This document shows positions 54,841 through 63,360 of a DNA stretch of 64,000 bases, one piece after another. Within the stretch, counting starts at the first letter, position 1. Every line of letters starts with the position of its first letter. The notes below the pieces were generated by a model. That model worked only from the letters and a program-made list of their open reading frames with translations, had not been told where the DNA came from and searched no databases. This DNA comes from Numenius arquata. Lineage: Eukaryota > Chordata > Aves > Charadriiformes > Scolopacidae. The translations under genes were made by a program, and so were the position numbers. The DNA lies in the NCBI RefSeq assembly GCF_964106895.1, contig NC_133585.1:54828857-54892856 (forward strand), read 5' to 3'.

Positions 54841-54884
54841 TTGATATAATACATTAAACCACACCATTATTTTTTTTCTCGTAG
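54841..54884 (+). other. GPM6A: 3' splice acceptor of GPM6A intron 1
   Basis: The intron ends in TTTTTTTTCTCGTAG, a pyrimidine run followed by the AG at 54883-54884. No other AG occurs between 54841 and this site. A TTGAT at 54841-54845 fits the loose branch-point pattern yTnAy, with its A about 40 nt from the exon; that branch point is inference. The acceptor itself is clear because the M6-a reading frame starts exactly after it. Confidence 0.9.
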
Positions 54885-55077
54885 GGTGCTTTGAGTGCTG
54901 CATCAAATGCCTGGGAGGGATTCCCTACGCGTCTTTGATTGCCACCATCCTGCTCTACGCCGGAGTCGCGCTGTTCTGCGGATGTGGACATGAAGCCCTT
55001 TCAGGCACCGTCAACATTCTGCAAACCTACTTTGAGATGACGAGAGCTGCAGGAGATGTTATTGATGTCTTTACCAT
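54885..55077 (+). CDS. GPM6A: GPM6A internal coding exon (exon 2), neuronal membrane glycoprotein M6-a
   Basis: M6-a is a four-pass membrane protein of the PLP/DM20 family, found on neuronal surfaces and linked to neurite and filopodium outgrowth. Read with one base from the previous exon, the frame gives 65 residues (63 complete codons plus a split codon at each end). It begins GCFECCIKCLGG, a cysteine cluster that in this family is palmitoylated on the cytosolic side. A hydrophobic span follows (about residues 15-34, YASLIATILLYAGVALFCGC), then the family signature GCGHEALSGT and the start of the first extracellular loop, ending DVFTM. M6-a rather than PLP1 is indicated by the cysteine cluster spelling and by a length of 193 bp; I recall PLP1 exon 2 as 187 bp. 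An AG acceptor precedes the exon and GTAAGT follows it. The intron phases are 1 and 2, as expected for this family. Mammalian M6-a, as I recall it, reads ARTAGDTL where this exon reads TRAAGDVI. No frameshift or stop is present. Exons 1 and 3 are not in the window. Confidence 0.96.
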
Positions 55078-55083
55078 GTAAGT
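55076..55083 (+). other. GPM6A: 5' splice donor of GPM6A intron 2
   Basis: The exon ends ...ACCAT and is followed by GTAAGT, a perfect match to the consensus intron start. Using this GT leaves the last codon as AT plus one base. The next exon would complete it to ATG (Met) with a G, the phase-2 junction used by PLP-family genes here. Confidence 0.93.
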
Positions 55084-55800
55084 TACCAGTTTCTTTTAAT
55101 TCGTTCCTTTTAAAACTTCTGAAACTACAGGGGGTATAAAATTGACTCAAGAAACTGTGTTATAATAAAAATCATAGAAAGAAAGATTTGGATAAGCTCA
55201 GCTTATGAAGTTTTGGCAGAGCTGATAATTTTACTATTTACAAGCAATTTTTAATACTATTAAATATCCCATAGTTAATTTAATTTATTATTAAACATTG
55301 CTTCAGTAATATTGATGAAACTGTTCCATACATGCTTGCTTTTGTCCTTTTTATCCTGTGATCATTTCTTTGCTGAAATGTTTTAAAAAAAATAAAGAAA
55401 TAAAATCTCGATAGTCTAAATAGATAAATCAGGAGTGTGCGACAGAAACAGACTAGTTCTGGGGATAAATGCAATAGAGCAGTAACTGATGAGTTGTGCA
55501 GAACCCTGAGACTTGAAATATCAGAAATCGACTGCCTCTGGTTTTTCTAGAATTCCTCTGTTTTGAAGGTTTTATGCTTTGCTACTCCTGAATACCTATT
55601 TCTGGAAGGCCTTCATGTTGTTTGGTTTTATTCTTGGTTTTCTTAGATATTTGAATTCCTAGTTCTTATCCGACTGCTCATGGTTATAACTAAAGCCGAA
55701 GAATCCTATCCTCAGATTTGTAAGTCTGTTCTTTCATGAACGTTTCTTGGAGAAGTGAAGTGATTTGATCACCCAACAAAACATTGGCCTCATGATGGAC
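55078..55800. other. Intron 2 start, no repeat recognised
   Basis: AT-rich single-copy DNA between the donor site and the ancient LINE relic. The part after about 55735 may be a decayed continuation of that relic. Confidence 0.55.
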
Positions 55801-56365
55801 ACTTCCATGATATTGGCAGCTCGGTGCTTAGCAGCGGTCAAAAAGCAAGCCCAGGTACCAGGAGCTACTGGGAAAATCACAGAGAAACAGAACGTGCTTA
55901 TGCCACTGTATAAATCCATCTTTCATCCATATCATTAATACTGTGTCCAATATTGGTGCCCCAAAGGCAGCAAAAAAGGATGATTAGAGACATAGAACAG
56001 AGCCTATACGGTTAAAAATTGAGTAGAGTAGGACTCTGCAATCCAGAAAGAGAGTGGTTAAGAGCCAGAGGTCTGTAAAGTCACAGTTATGAATGAGGTG
56101 CACAAGGTCTTTCTCTCCCAGTACAAGAAGTTTGAGGTATCAGAGGCCAGGTGGGGCCCAGGTTCAGAAGAAACAAGGGACGGTTCTTCAGCTGTTGTGT
56201 AGCAGACCTGAGAAGCTGGGTCCATATTGTGGGTGCCAAAAGCTTATACGGGCTCAAGGGAAGACTGGGTAATCTTGGGAAACAGATCCATTGCTGGTTT
56301 CTAATGGCAAACAGACTTACTCAACTCAGGAAGTCCCAGCGGCCAGGCTAGCAATGGGGGTTATC
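55801..56365 (+). mobile_element. Ancient L3/CR1-type LINE relic
   Basis: Wording typical of old amniote CR1/L3 3' ends survives in order: GTGCTTAGCAGCGGTCAAAA, then ATGCCACTGTATAAATCCAT, AATACTGTGTCCAATATTGG, and a decayed GACTCTGCAATCCAGAAAGA. Further on come CAGTACAAGAAGTTTGAGGT, CCCAGGTTCAGAAGAAACAA, GGACGGTTCTTCA, GTGGGTGCCAAAAGCTTATA, GGCTCAAGGGAAGACTGGGT and CTCAGGAAGTCCCAGCGGCC. No frame is open. It is far more diverged than the avian CR1 copies, so it should predate birds. GATGTGACCTGGTACCACTG near 56437 may be its 3' end, extending it to about 56467. Recognition is from memory of the family's 3' consensus. Confidence 0.7.
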
Positions 56366-57131
56366 CTATTGACTTGCTTGTTCTTACTTTTTTAGATTCA
56401 TTTTTTGAGATAGGAAAATGGACAATATATATATTTGATGTGACCTGGTACCACTGCTTTCATGATAGCTAGAAACAGGATCTTAAATCTCTTTAACTCG
56501 TGCAGTGCTATATTACCAGCATCTTTTCCAAAGCTTCTCTGTGAACTTTAGCTCTGTTGTTTCTGGAATTAGTAGCCAGAAGGGAGAATGTACCAAACTA
56601 GTCTGTCACTGCTGTGCCGTATCCAAATTTCTCCTTTGGACTGAGGAATTTAGATTTTCTTGTATAATAATACAATGGTTGATGGGAAGTATGTGGCTTC
56701 TGCTTTGCCTTTTTTGGCTTGTCATTTAAAATAATGGGTCTGCCTTGCCTTGGTGGCTGAGGTTCATTGTCATCCTGAATGAGCGTTCGGTCATTTTATT
56801 AGGCTCTAACTTATTTTATTAGTCCCCAGGAAGCCATTAGTGCAGAACAGCCACAAATCGATGCTTTCTCTTCGTAGCAAGTTTTCCAGCTTCCCTCTGT
56901 CAAATACTTAAGTGAAAATATCAGTCAGGAGCCATAGTTCAAATGCATAGAACTCACTGGAAATGATTAAGGAACTGTAAAGGTGATTTTTTTGTTGTTT
57001 TTTGTTTGTTTGTTTGTTTGTTTGTTTTTCTTGGTATTTAATTGTTTGCCTTAGCTGGTAGCTTTTTGGTTTGTTTGTTTGTTCTTTACTTAAAGATATA
57101 CAAAGCCCGGTTCTTTTTTGATTTTCTGAAT
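56366..57131. other. Intron 2 DNA with GTTT repeats
   Basis: (GTTT)n at about 56993-57030 and again at 57069-57083, directly before the CR1 copy at 57132. No exon. Confidence 0.65.
56993..57030. repeat. (GTTT)n tetranucleotide repeat
   Basis: GTTGTTTTTTGTTTG followed by GTTTGTTTGTTTGTTT; six clean GTTT units in the core. Confidence 0.9.
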
Positions 57132-57542
57132 GACAGACTGAGAGAGCTGGGGTTGTTCAGCCTGGAGAAGAGAAGGCTCCGGGGAGACCTTATAACAGCC
57201 TATCAATACCTGAAGGGAGCCTACAGAAGAGCTGAAGAGGGACTCTTTGTCAGGAAGAGTGGTGACAGGACAAGGGGCAATGGTTTTAAATTGGAAGAGA
57301 AGAGATTTAGATTAGATATAAGGAAGAAATTCTTTACAGTGAGGGTGGTGAGGCACTGGAACAGGTTGCCCAGGGAAGTTGTGGCTGCCCCATCCCTGAA
57401 AGTGTTCAAGGCCAGGCTGGATGGGGCTTTGAGCAACCTGCTCTAGTGAGAGGTGTCCCTGCCCAGGGCAGGGGGGTTGGAACTAGATGATCTTTAAGGT
57501 CCTTTCCAACTCTAGCCATTCTATGATTCTATGATTCTATGA
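57132..57542 (+). mobile_element. CR1 LINE 3' fragment, the best preserved copy
   Basis: About 410 bp: GACAGACTGAGAGAGCTGGG, GTTCAGCCTGGAGAAGAGAA, GACAGGACAAGGGGCAATGG, AAATTCTTTACAGTGAGGGT, GTTGCCCAGGGAAGTTGTGG and CCTGCCCAGGGCAGGGGGGT. The tail has three ATTCTATG units. A single + strand frame runs through from 57042 to 57446 and preserves the C-terminal part of the CR1 reverse-transcriptase protein (LRELGLFSLEKRRLRGDL, then WNRLPREVVAAPSL). This suggests a fairly recent insertion. It lacks the RT catalytic core and cannot move by itself. Confidence 0.97.
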
Positions 57543-59719
57543 ATCAAAATTTCAATTTATTCAGTTGCGAAAGATGTCTCTAAAGTTATGTCTTAAAGGG
57601 AGGAGGAGCAAATATTTTGACTAAAAGCAAATGAGCTGTTGCTTTTAACTGCATAAACTGTGTGATTCCCAAAGAAATTTGGACACGTTAATTTTCTACC
57701 TGCTCAAGTAGATATTAGTTTGCTTTTAAAAATAATTTTGTAAGGAGAAAAAATGCTTGATATTTTGTCACAACTATTAATCAACAGTTGCCAGTATGAA
57801 AGCCCAATGTAATTATATTGCTTTGAAAGGCCAAAAAGCAGAAAGAAAAAATATTTTTGTAGAAAAAAAAATATAGTTCAGTGCCTACATTCTTAAAACT
57901 ATACATATTGAAATGGAAATAAAACCTAGATGTTTGTTCTGATTAGAAGTAATAAACATTAAGAAAAATAAATCCAGCAGTGTACCCTACTAAATTATAC
58001 TTGTTTTAAGGCGATTTGAGACATTTTGGCTCTTTAATGCTTCTAGTGGTGTGAAGTGCCTCAGACTGACCTGGAGTCCATCCTTCTGTGATAAACGTGC
58101 GAGGCAGGTGCTGCAGTGAAGTGTGTTAGATTCAGTTTCATCACACTTACGGTTTCTGCCTGTATTTTTATTAGCACAGTGGATTTCAAATGTCGTTCAG
58201 CATAAAAATCAAGCCCTGTCTGAGAGCTACTTATGCGGGTGGTAAGAGATAAGGGCTTTTTCAACCGTGCCCGCGACTCTGGTTGTTCTGAACTCAAATA
58301 ACACGACTCACCAGCCAGCCTGTATCTTTCATCTTTGCCAATACAGCTGCTCATTGAGATTTAAAAGCAGCAGCAGACCCCCGTAGAGAAAGTAGAAATA
58401 AGGGGATAAACAAGATCTAAAACACTTTTTAAGTACCTAAAATAAAAGCCAAAGTACCTAAATGCAACAAAGCCATTCAGAAATGTCCGTATCAATGTCC
58501 CTGAGGGCGCCAACAGCCCTGCCTGTCCCTGCCTGGCCTCCCCTCAACCTGCCCATGGTCCAGGATGCCCCAGTTCAGCCCAGCTTGGGTCTTTCAGTCC
58601 CTCATCATGGACTCACTGGGTCACGGGGCTGGGGCTGCCCTGATGGGGTGCTGGAATGGGTCCCGGCTGCCCAATGGGGAGCCTTCATCCAACGTGGTGG
58701 GGGGAGATGAATTAATTCAGAACCTGCAATTGGCCTCCAAGTCCCCTTGGAGGGCTCTGCCCTTGGGGGTTCAGCCAAGAGGATCAGCCCCATGGAATGG
58801 AAGAGGTGGTCCAAGCGCTGGTCCTGCGGAGTGGACGTGGTCCCTCCTTCCAGCTCCCCAGACTCTTATCTGGGGTCAAATAATATTTACTAGCTGCAGT
58901 GCATATCTGCTTTGTAAATACTAATTAGTAAATATTTATAATTTTAAAAATGAAGAGCAATTCTTGCATCTGGTCTTAAAAATCCTTAAATGGCAGGCAG
59001 TTAAATTGATTTTCTCAAATTTATTATTTTCTTTCTGTTAAAATATGGAATGATCATTGGTCAATAATTCTGAGGTATTGGAGACATCCTGGAGAGATGC
59101 TGGGTTGGGTAGATATTATGCTTTTATAGCAAAGGTTTACTGTAAAGAATGCTCTTCTGCTTGCTCATTTTGAGGGGGAAAAACCCAAAAAACTTGGCCC
59201 GCAATAGGGTGCTAAAGACAATAGTTTCTAAAAAGTAACAACAATTATTTTTTTTTTTTTAGAAGGATTTTGTCTCAAAATACTGTATTACAGCCCGACT
59301 TGAATTTCTTCAGGCGGAAAAGGTGAAAGATGTACTCTAAAGTCTTGGAAACTTAAATAAATCAAATATATCCAAATTAGTGAGAACACATACTGTACAG
59401 CCAGGTATTCCTGCTGGAGAGAACATGTCTTCAAAAACCACAAAGGTGGATGAGGTGGACTCTTCTCTCTTTACGCAGTCATTGCTAAATCCATGAACCT
59501 TTAATAAATTGGATGGTTCTAAAAAACATTTGGAATTATCAATGAGTGACCTTTTCATTGGGACTAACAGCTAATGGTAATGTTTTCTGAATCAGTTTTG
59601 AGAAACTTCATCCCCTCTAGTCCCAAACTTCTTCACTATCACCGTTATCATTGCTCTAACTGCTCTTTTCCCCCAAGTGAAGAAATGCCTGTTTGGGAAT
59701 TTAATGAAGAGAAGTCATA
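57543..59719. other. Intron 2 DNA with a GC-rich block, no gene seen
   Basis: A GC-rich block at about 58495-58870 stands out from the AT-rich surroundings (GCCAACAGCCCTGCCTGTCC, GGGGCTGGGGCTGCCCTGAT). Open frames of 80-119 codons there follow from base composition. No family or repeat recognised. Confidence 0.55.
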
Positions 59720-59924
59720 AACTGTTGTCTGGGGTGGCAAGACACCGGCCCAGGTTGCCCAGAGAAACTGTGGCTGCCCCGTACCCGAAAACATTCCACG
59801 TCACGTTGGATGAGGCTCTGAGAAACCTGGTCTAGTTGAAGATGTCCCTGCCCATGGCAGGTGGGTTGGACTAGATGACCTTTAAAGGTCCCTTCCAACC
59901 CAAACCATTGTGTGTTTCTATGAA
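59720..59924 (+). mobile_element. CR1 LINE 3' fragment, diverged
   Basis: Recognised by CCGGCCCAGGTTGCCCAGAG, GAAACTGTGGCTGCCCCGTA, AACCTGGTCTAGTTGAAGAT, GTCCCTGCCCATGGCAGGTG and GGTCCCTTCCAACCCAAACC. The tail is ATTGTGTGTTTCTATGA. More substitutions than the other copies. Confidence 0.9.
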
Positions 59925-60613
59925 ATCAGCAGCACGAGGTAAGTTTGGTGTATTTCCCAACAGCGCCTTTTCACAGTTTCTTCTCTTTAGTATGCTAGGG
60001 CAGTTAGTGCCATCTGTCACGTTTGTGATATATAGGCCACGAAACAAGGGAATCACGCTCTTACAGTGGAAAATGAAGAAATCTTCCCAGTAAAAACATT
60101 AACAACATTTTCCTACCACCGTCAGAGCTAATTCAGGTCGTTGTAAATTCACTTCCTTTTAGACGTGTGAAAACAAATAGTAAACTAAATGAAGTTACAA
60201 TCTGCAAATTTGTTGTCACTGTCTACTCTGTTGGAAGTGCCTCAGACGCTCTACTGGAGCCACCTTCTTACAGCTGAAAATTTCCTTCCTTTTGATATTC
60301 TACAGACAATCTGCTCCCTGGGTGTTTTTGAGAGGTAAGCACTGAAGATGAGGTTCGGAGTTGAGCGGAGGAGTCGTATGGTTTCATATACACTAGAAAG
60401 CAGTTTTTTTCACTGAACCCAGTGGTAAAAAGACTTGTAATTTGGCTAGTGAAAGTTCTCACTAATAGCCCCCTTTGAGCTTTTGTACCTGGATTCTGAC
60501 CCTGCATAGAAGAATGAAGTTATCCCTGCAGGAAGACCTGACTTTGGCCCACGTCTCCTTCTGTATTATAATTTGACAAGAACTACCAGAGAGAGCACAA
60601 TATCATCGAAGAT

Positions 60614-60763
60614 GGTCAAGGTCAAGTTGGATGGGGCTTGGAGCAACCTGGTCTGGTGGGAGGTGTCCCTGCCCAGGGCAGGGGGTGGCACTGGATGGTT
60701 TTTAAAGGTCCCTTCCAACCCAAACCATTCTATGAAGGATGCTATGAAGGATTCTATGAAGGA
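60614..60763 (+). mobile_element. CR1 LINE 3' fragment with expanded tail
   Basis: GGTCAAGGTCAAGTTGGATG, GGGGCTTGGAGCAACCTGGT, GTCCCTGCCCAGGGCAGGGG and TCCCTTCCAACCCAAACC. The usual 8-bp tail units are replaced by three 12-bp units of the type TTCTATGAAGGA (60728-60763). Confidence 0.93.
60728..60763 (+). repeat. 12-bp tandem repeat at CR1 tail
   Basis: TTCTATGAAGGA, TGCTATGAAGGA and TTCTATGAAGGA in a row; one base differs in the middle unit. Confidence 0.93.
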
Positions 60764-61461
60764 TTTCATTTTTAAAAAATGCAGTTTACTTAAGGAGAAG
60801 AGTTTCTATTTCATTGGAATGGTTCAGTCACACAGAAAAAGTAAAACTGGACAAATACAGCACATTAAAGATTAGATGCAGAGCACAGCATTTTAGATCT
60901 GGTTTCACTCAGTAGATGGACCAAATCTGACAATAGGTGCCAGCACCGGAGAACATGACCTTTGCAAGATTATACACTGCTGAAAACTCACATTTCTGAC
61001 CTTCTCAGCTGTATTGTGTAGCCCTAGTGTTATGTATTCTGAGAAAAGCAAAAACAGTAAGAATATATGTAACGAAAATTTAGGATTTGGGAGATAACTG
61101 CAAAATTGTGGTCCTCCTTTCATGAAATAATTCAATAAGGAAATTCCTAGCAGTGCATGTGAATAACAGCAGAATGATCTTATGTAAAGATTTTTTTTTT
61201 GGTCTTCATCTGTGCAGATACAGGCCACTACTTTTAGGCAGAAAGCTGTATTATTTATTACTGCATTAATCAGCTCTCTTGGTTGTCTGGAATTTTAGGT
61301 TGGCCATAATCAGTGCGTGCCTGTGACCTGAAGCGTTTGCAGTAGACCTTCCTCAGCGGTCAGTTAATCTGTGTAGGAAATATAATTTTCTCTTTTAAGT
61401 GCCTTTATTTCCTTATTGTCTTAGTTAATAAACACATGAAAAGGAAAGCATATATTCCTAT
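60764..61461. other. Intron 2 DNA, nothing recognised
   Basis: AT-rich single-copy sequence up to the LTR target site. Confidence 0.6.
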
Positions 61462-61466
61462 GGAAT
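61462..61466. repeat. 5' target site duplication of the solo LTR
   Basis: GGAAT directly before TGTCCC. Its partner at 62225-62229 is GGACT. Confidence 0.7.
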
Positions 61467-61810
61467 TGTCCCGGTTTGAAGTAAAACCGAACCAATTTTC
61501 TGTTCTGTAACTTTACATCCTAGCTCGGCCTCCTCTAACTGAAATTAACAGCATATTGTGGAGAAAACTGCTCGTTCTCAGAATGATGAGCCCAATGTTT
61601 GTGCTCCGTGCCAAGGGATGGTGAGCAGGGAGGCACTTGCTTATCCTTACTGCTGTAACAACCAAGGGCAGCCAATTTCGTTATTTGCCCCCTTAGAGGG
61701 TCGGAAACGGAAAAAACGTAGAGGGGTCACATCAGTGGGGAGGAGTGGACAGGAGAGGTGACCCAAACCTGACCAACTGGGGTATTCCATCCCGTCTGCC
61801 CCATGCTCAG

Positions 61811-61818
61811 TATAAAAG
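61811..61818 (+). promoter_or_regulatory. LTR TATA box
   Basis: TATAAAAG after ATGCTCAG, about 345 bp into the LTR, where the U3 promoter of a retroviral LTR is expected. Transcription would start near 61840. Whether it is active in any tissue is unknown. Confidence 0.7.
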
Positions 61819-62082
61819 CTGAGGGATCAAAGGGTCAGCCCCCTTCCTGCGATGGCCGACGTCCAGAGAGGACTCTGTCTGTTCATCTGCCTTTGATCCC
61901 GATCCGTGTGTTCCTGACTCCAGAGCTGGAATCCAGTTCCCATCCGTCGCTGACTCCAGTCTGGGACTTCCCCAGTGCCTGCCGGTGACGTGACTGTCAT
62001 CCTGGGAGCTCGATACGGTTTTGTATATATTGTATCTATTTCATTATTTTCTTCTTTATTTTTATTTTAATATTAATTCTTC

Positions 62083-62088
62083 ATTAAA
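62083..62088 (+). terminator. LTR poly(A) signal
   Basis: ATTAAA within TTCATTAAAGTAG, about 270 bp after the TATA box. It is followed by the T/C-rich sequence TCTCCTTATCTCTTTCTCCT, which could serve as the downstream element. It lies in the gene's sense direction, so it could in principle cause premature polyadenylation in intron 2. Confidence 0.65.
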
Positions 62089-62154
62089 GTAGTTTAGTTC
62101 GTTCTAAACTTCTGAATCTCCTTATCTCTTTCTCCTCCTCTCTCTTCTTTTTTT

Positions 62155-62179
62155 GGGGGGAGAAGGGAGGGGGGAAGGG
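62155..62179 (+). other. G-quadruplex-like motif in LTR U5
   Basis: Four G-runs, GGGGGG, GGG, GGGGGG and GGG, separated by AGAA, A and AA, fit the G3+N1-7 pattern. A pyrimidine-only stretch ends immediately before it. Confidence 0.75.
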
Positions 62180-62224
62180 CCATCTGTCGGTCTGGTTTTG
62201 GTAAATTAGGCCAAAACCATGACA

Positions 62225-62229
62225 GGACT
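62225..62229. repeat. 3' target site duplication of the solo LTR
   Basis: GGACT directly after CCATGACA; four of five bases match GGAAT on the other side. Confidence 0.7.
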
Positions 62230-63183
62230 ATACGTATTGCTGAATCTTGCTTCGGGTGCCGTGCAAAGCTAAGATAACTGGCCTTTCCCCAGGAGATCCG
62301 AAAAGGGTAAAATTAACTATTACCATCCCAGTCTGGAGTTTTAGCATCGAGTTACCAGTCTTACGCCATCAGTATTTACTCTGTGTGATTCCAAGTTCAC
62401 ATTTGTAATAATGAAATACTTACTAATCCTGTGATATGCTTTTGGCACATCTTTTTGCTCTTTATTGCTACGGAAAGTTGCTGGGAATTCAGTATCCATA
62501 GTGCACAACACCATCCCATAACTGCCAGAAATCTGCATGTTTCTGTGCACTATTTCCGATATTTTTTTTGGCTGCCTTCAGGAAAAGAGGGATCCAGATT
62601 TCTTCTCTAATTAGCATCTTCAAAAATGTTTCTAAGAAAGTAGTCTTGCCTAGAGGTGAGCAGACAGAACAAGCCTAGATTATCAGAAACAACTCCTAGT
62701 AAGCGGCCTCATCCATGCCGCATACTCAGAATTTTGTGGTTTGGACTCAAACATTTCATGATTATTTAATGTCTTATGCTGAATCCTTTCCTTTTCCAAA
62801 AAAGTGACAAGATTCGCAGGGCAGAAATGGGGTTTTCACTGTTCTTGCTCCTCTTCCATTGGCTTGGGAATTCTCTACTGCTTTGAGAGGTGCTCCATGA
62901 AATCTCGACTCAACTGTCTCATTCCTAGGAAGGAAGCAACCATCAGACTTTTTGAGGATGATGATTTAGGGTTGTGTTCTGCATACTTATAGAGAATTGC
63001 ATGCCACAAATCAATCTGCTAAAATCAGTGGGATCTTATGTCACATCACCTGCTCGTCAGACAATAACAAAATCTGGCCCTTGCAGAATGTGAGTGTTAT
63101 AGTGTGATGACTTGTTCTTTGTATAATTTATATAATTGAGCAAATGATCTATATGATTCCATACAAAATTTCTTCCAGAAGTA
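62230..63183. other. Intron 2 DNA, nothing recognised
   Basis: AT-rich single-copy sequence between the LTR and the last CR1 copy. Confidence 0.6.
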
Positions 63184-63360
63184 CAGAATCATAAGAATTC
63201 TGATTTTAGAATTGTCAGAGTTGGAAGGGACCTCTAGAGATCACCTAGTCCAACTCCCCTGCTGAAGCAGGATTGCCCAGAGCACATCACTCAGGGTTAC
63301 ATCAAGGCGGCTCTTGAAAATCTCCAGAGAAGGGGACTCCACGACCTCCCCGGGCAGGCC
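63184..63360 (-). mobile_element. CR1 LINE 3' fragment, 'GACCTCT' subgroup
   Basis: CAGAATCATAAGAATTCTGA, AGAGTTGGAAGGGACCTCTA, CACCTAGTCCAACTCCCCTG, CCCAGAGCACATCACTCAGG and TCTCCAGAGAAGGGGACTCC. It ends at CCGGGCAGGCC. About 15 bp of unrelated sequence interrupt the tail. Relatives by wording are the pair at 47.4-47.9 kb. Confidence 0.93.

Larger units (their letters stand above)
1..54884 (+). other. GPM6A: GPM6A intron 1 (3' portion)
   Basis: Everything before the exon is read as intron 1 of the same + strand gene. I looked for a first coding exon (a short Met/Glu-rich N-terminus ending at a phase-1 donor) and found none, so the known first exons must lie upstream. GPM6A has a very long first intron in vertebrates, which fits. 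The content is AT-rich unique DNA, simple repeats and truncated CR1 copies. An unannotated alternative promoter or non-coding first exon cannot be excluded from sequence alone. Confidence 0.85.
61467..62224 (+). mobile_element. Solo LTR of an endogenous retrovirus (likely ERVL-like)
   Basis: A 758-bp element starting TGTCCCGGTTTG and ending AAAACCATGACA, that is TGT...ACA. It is flanked by GGAAT and GGACT, a 5-bp target duplication with one mismatch. It has TATAAAAG at 61811 and ATTAAA at 62083, giving a U3-R-U5 layout in + orientation. There is no tRNA primer site or gag/pol sequence next to it, so the internal part was lost by LTR recombination. A 5-bp duplication suggests the ERVL class, by inference. 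The open frames of 60-70 codons inside are not viral genes. Orientation is the same as GPM6A. Confidence 0.88.

Noticed and set aside
57042..57446. 134-codon open frame on the + strand
   Set aside because: It is the C-terminal part of the CR1 reverse-transcriptase protein plus random upstream codons, without the RT core; a LINE remnant, not a host gene.
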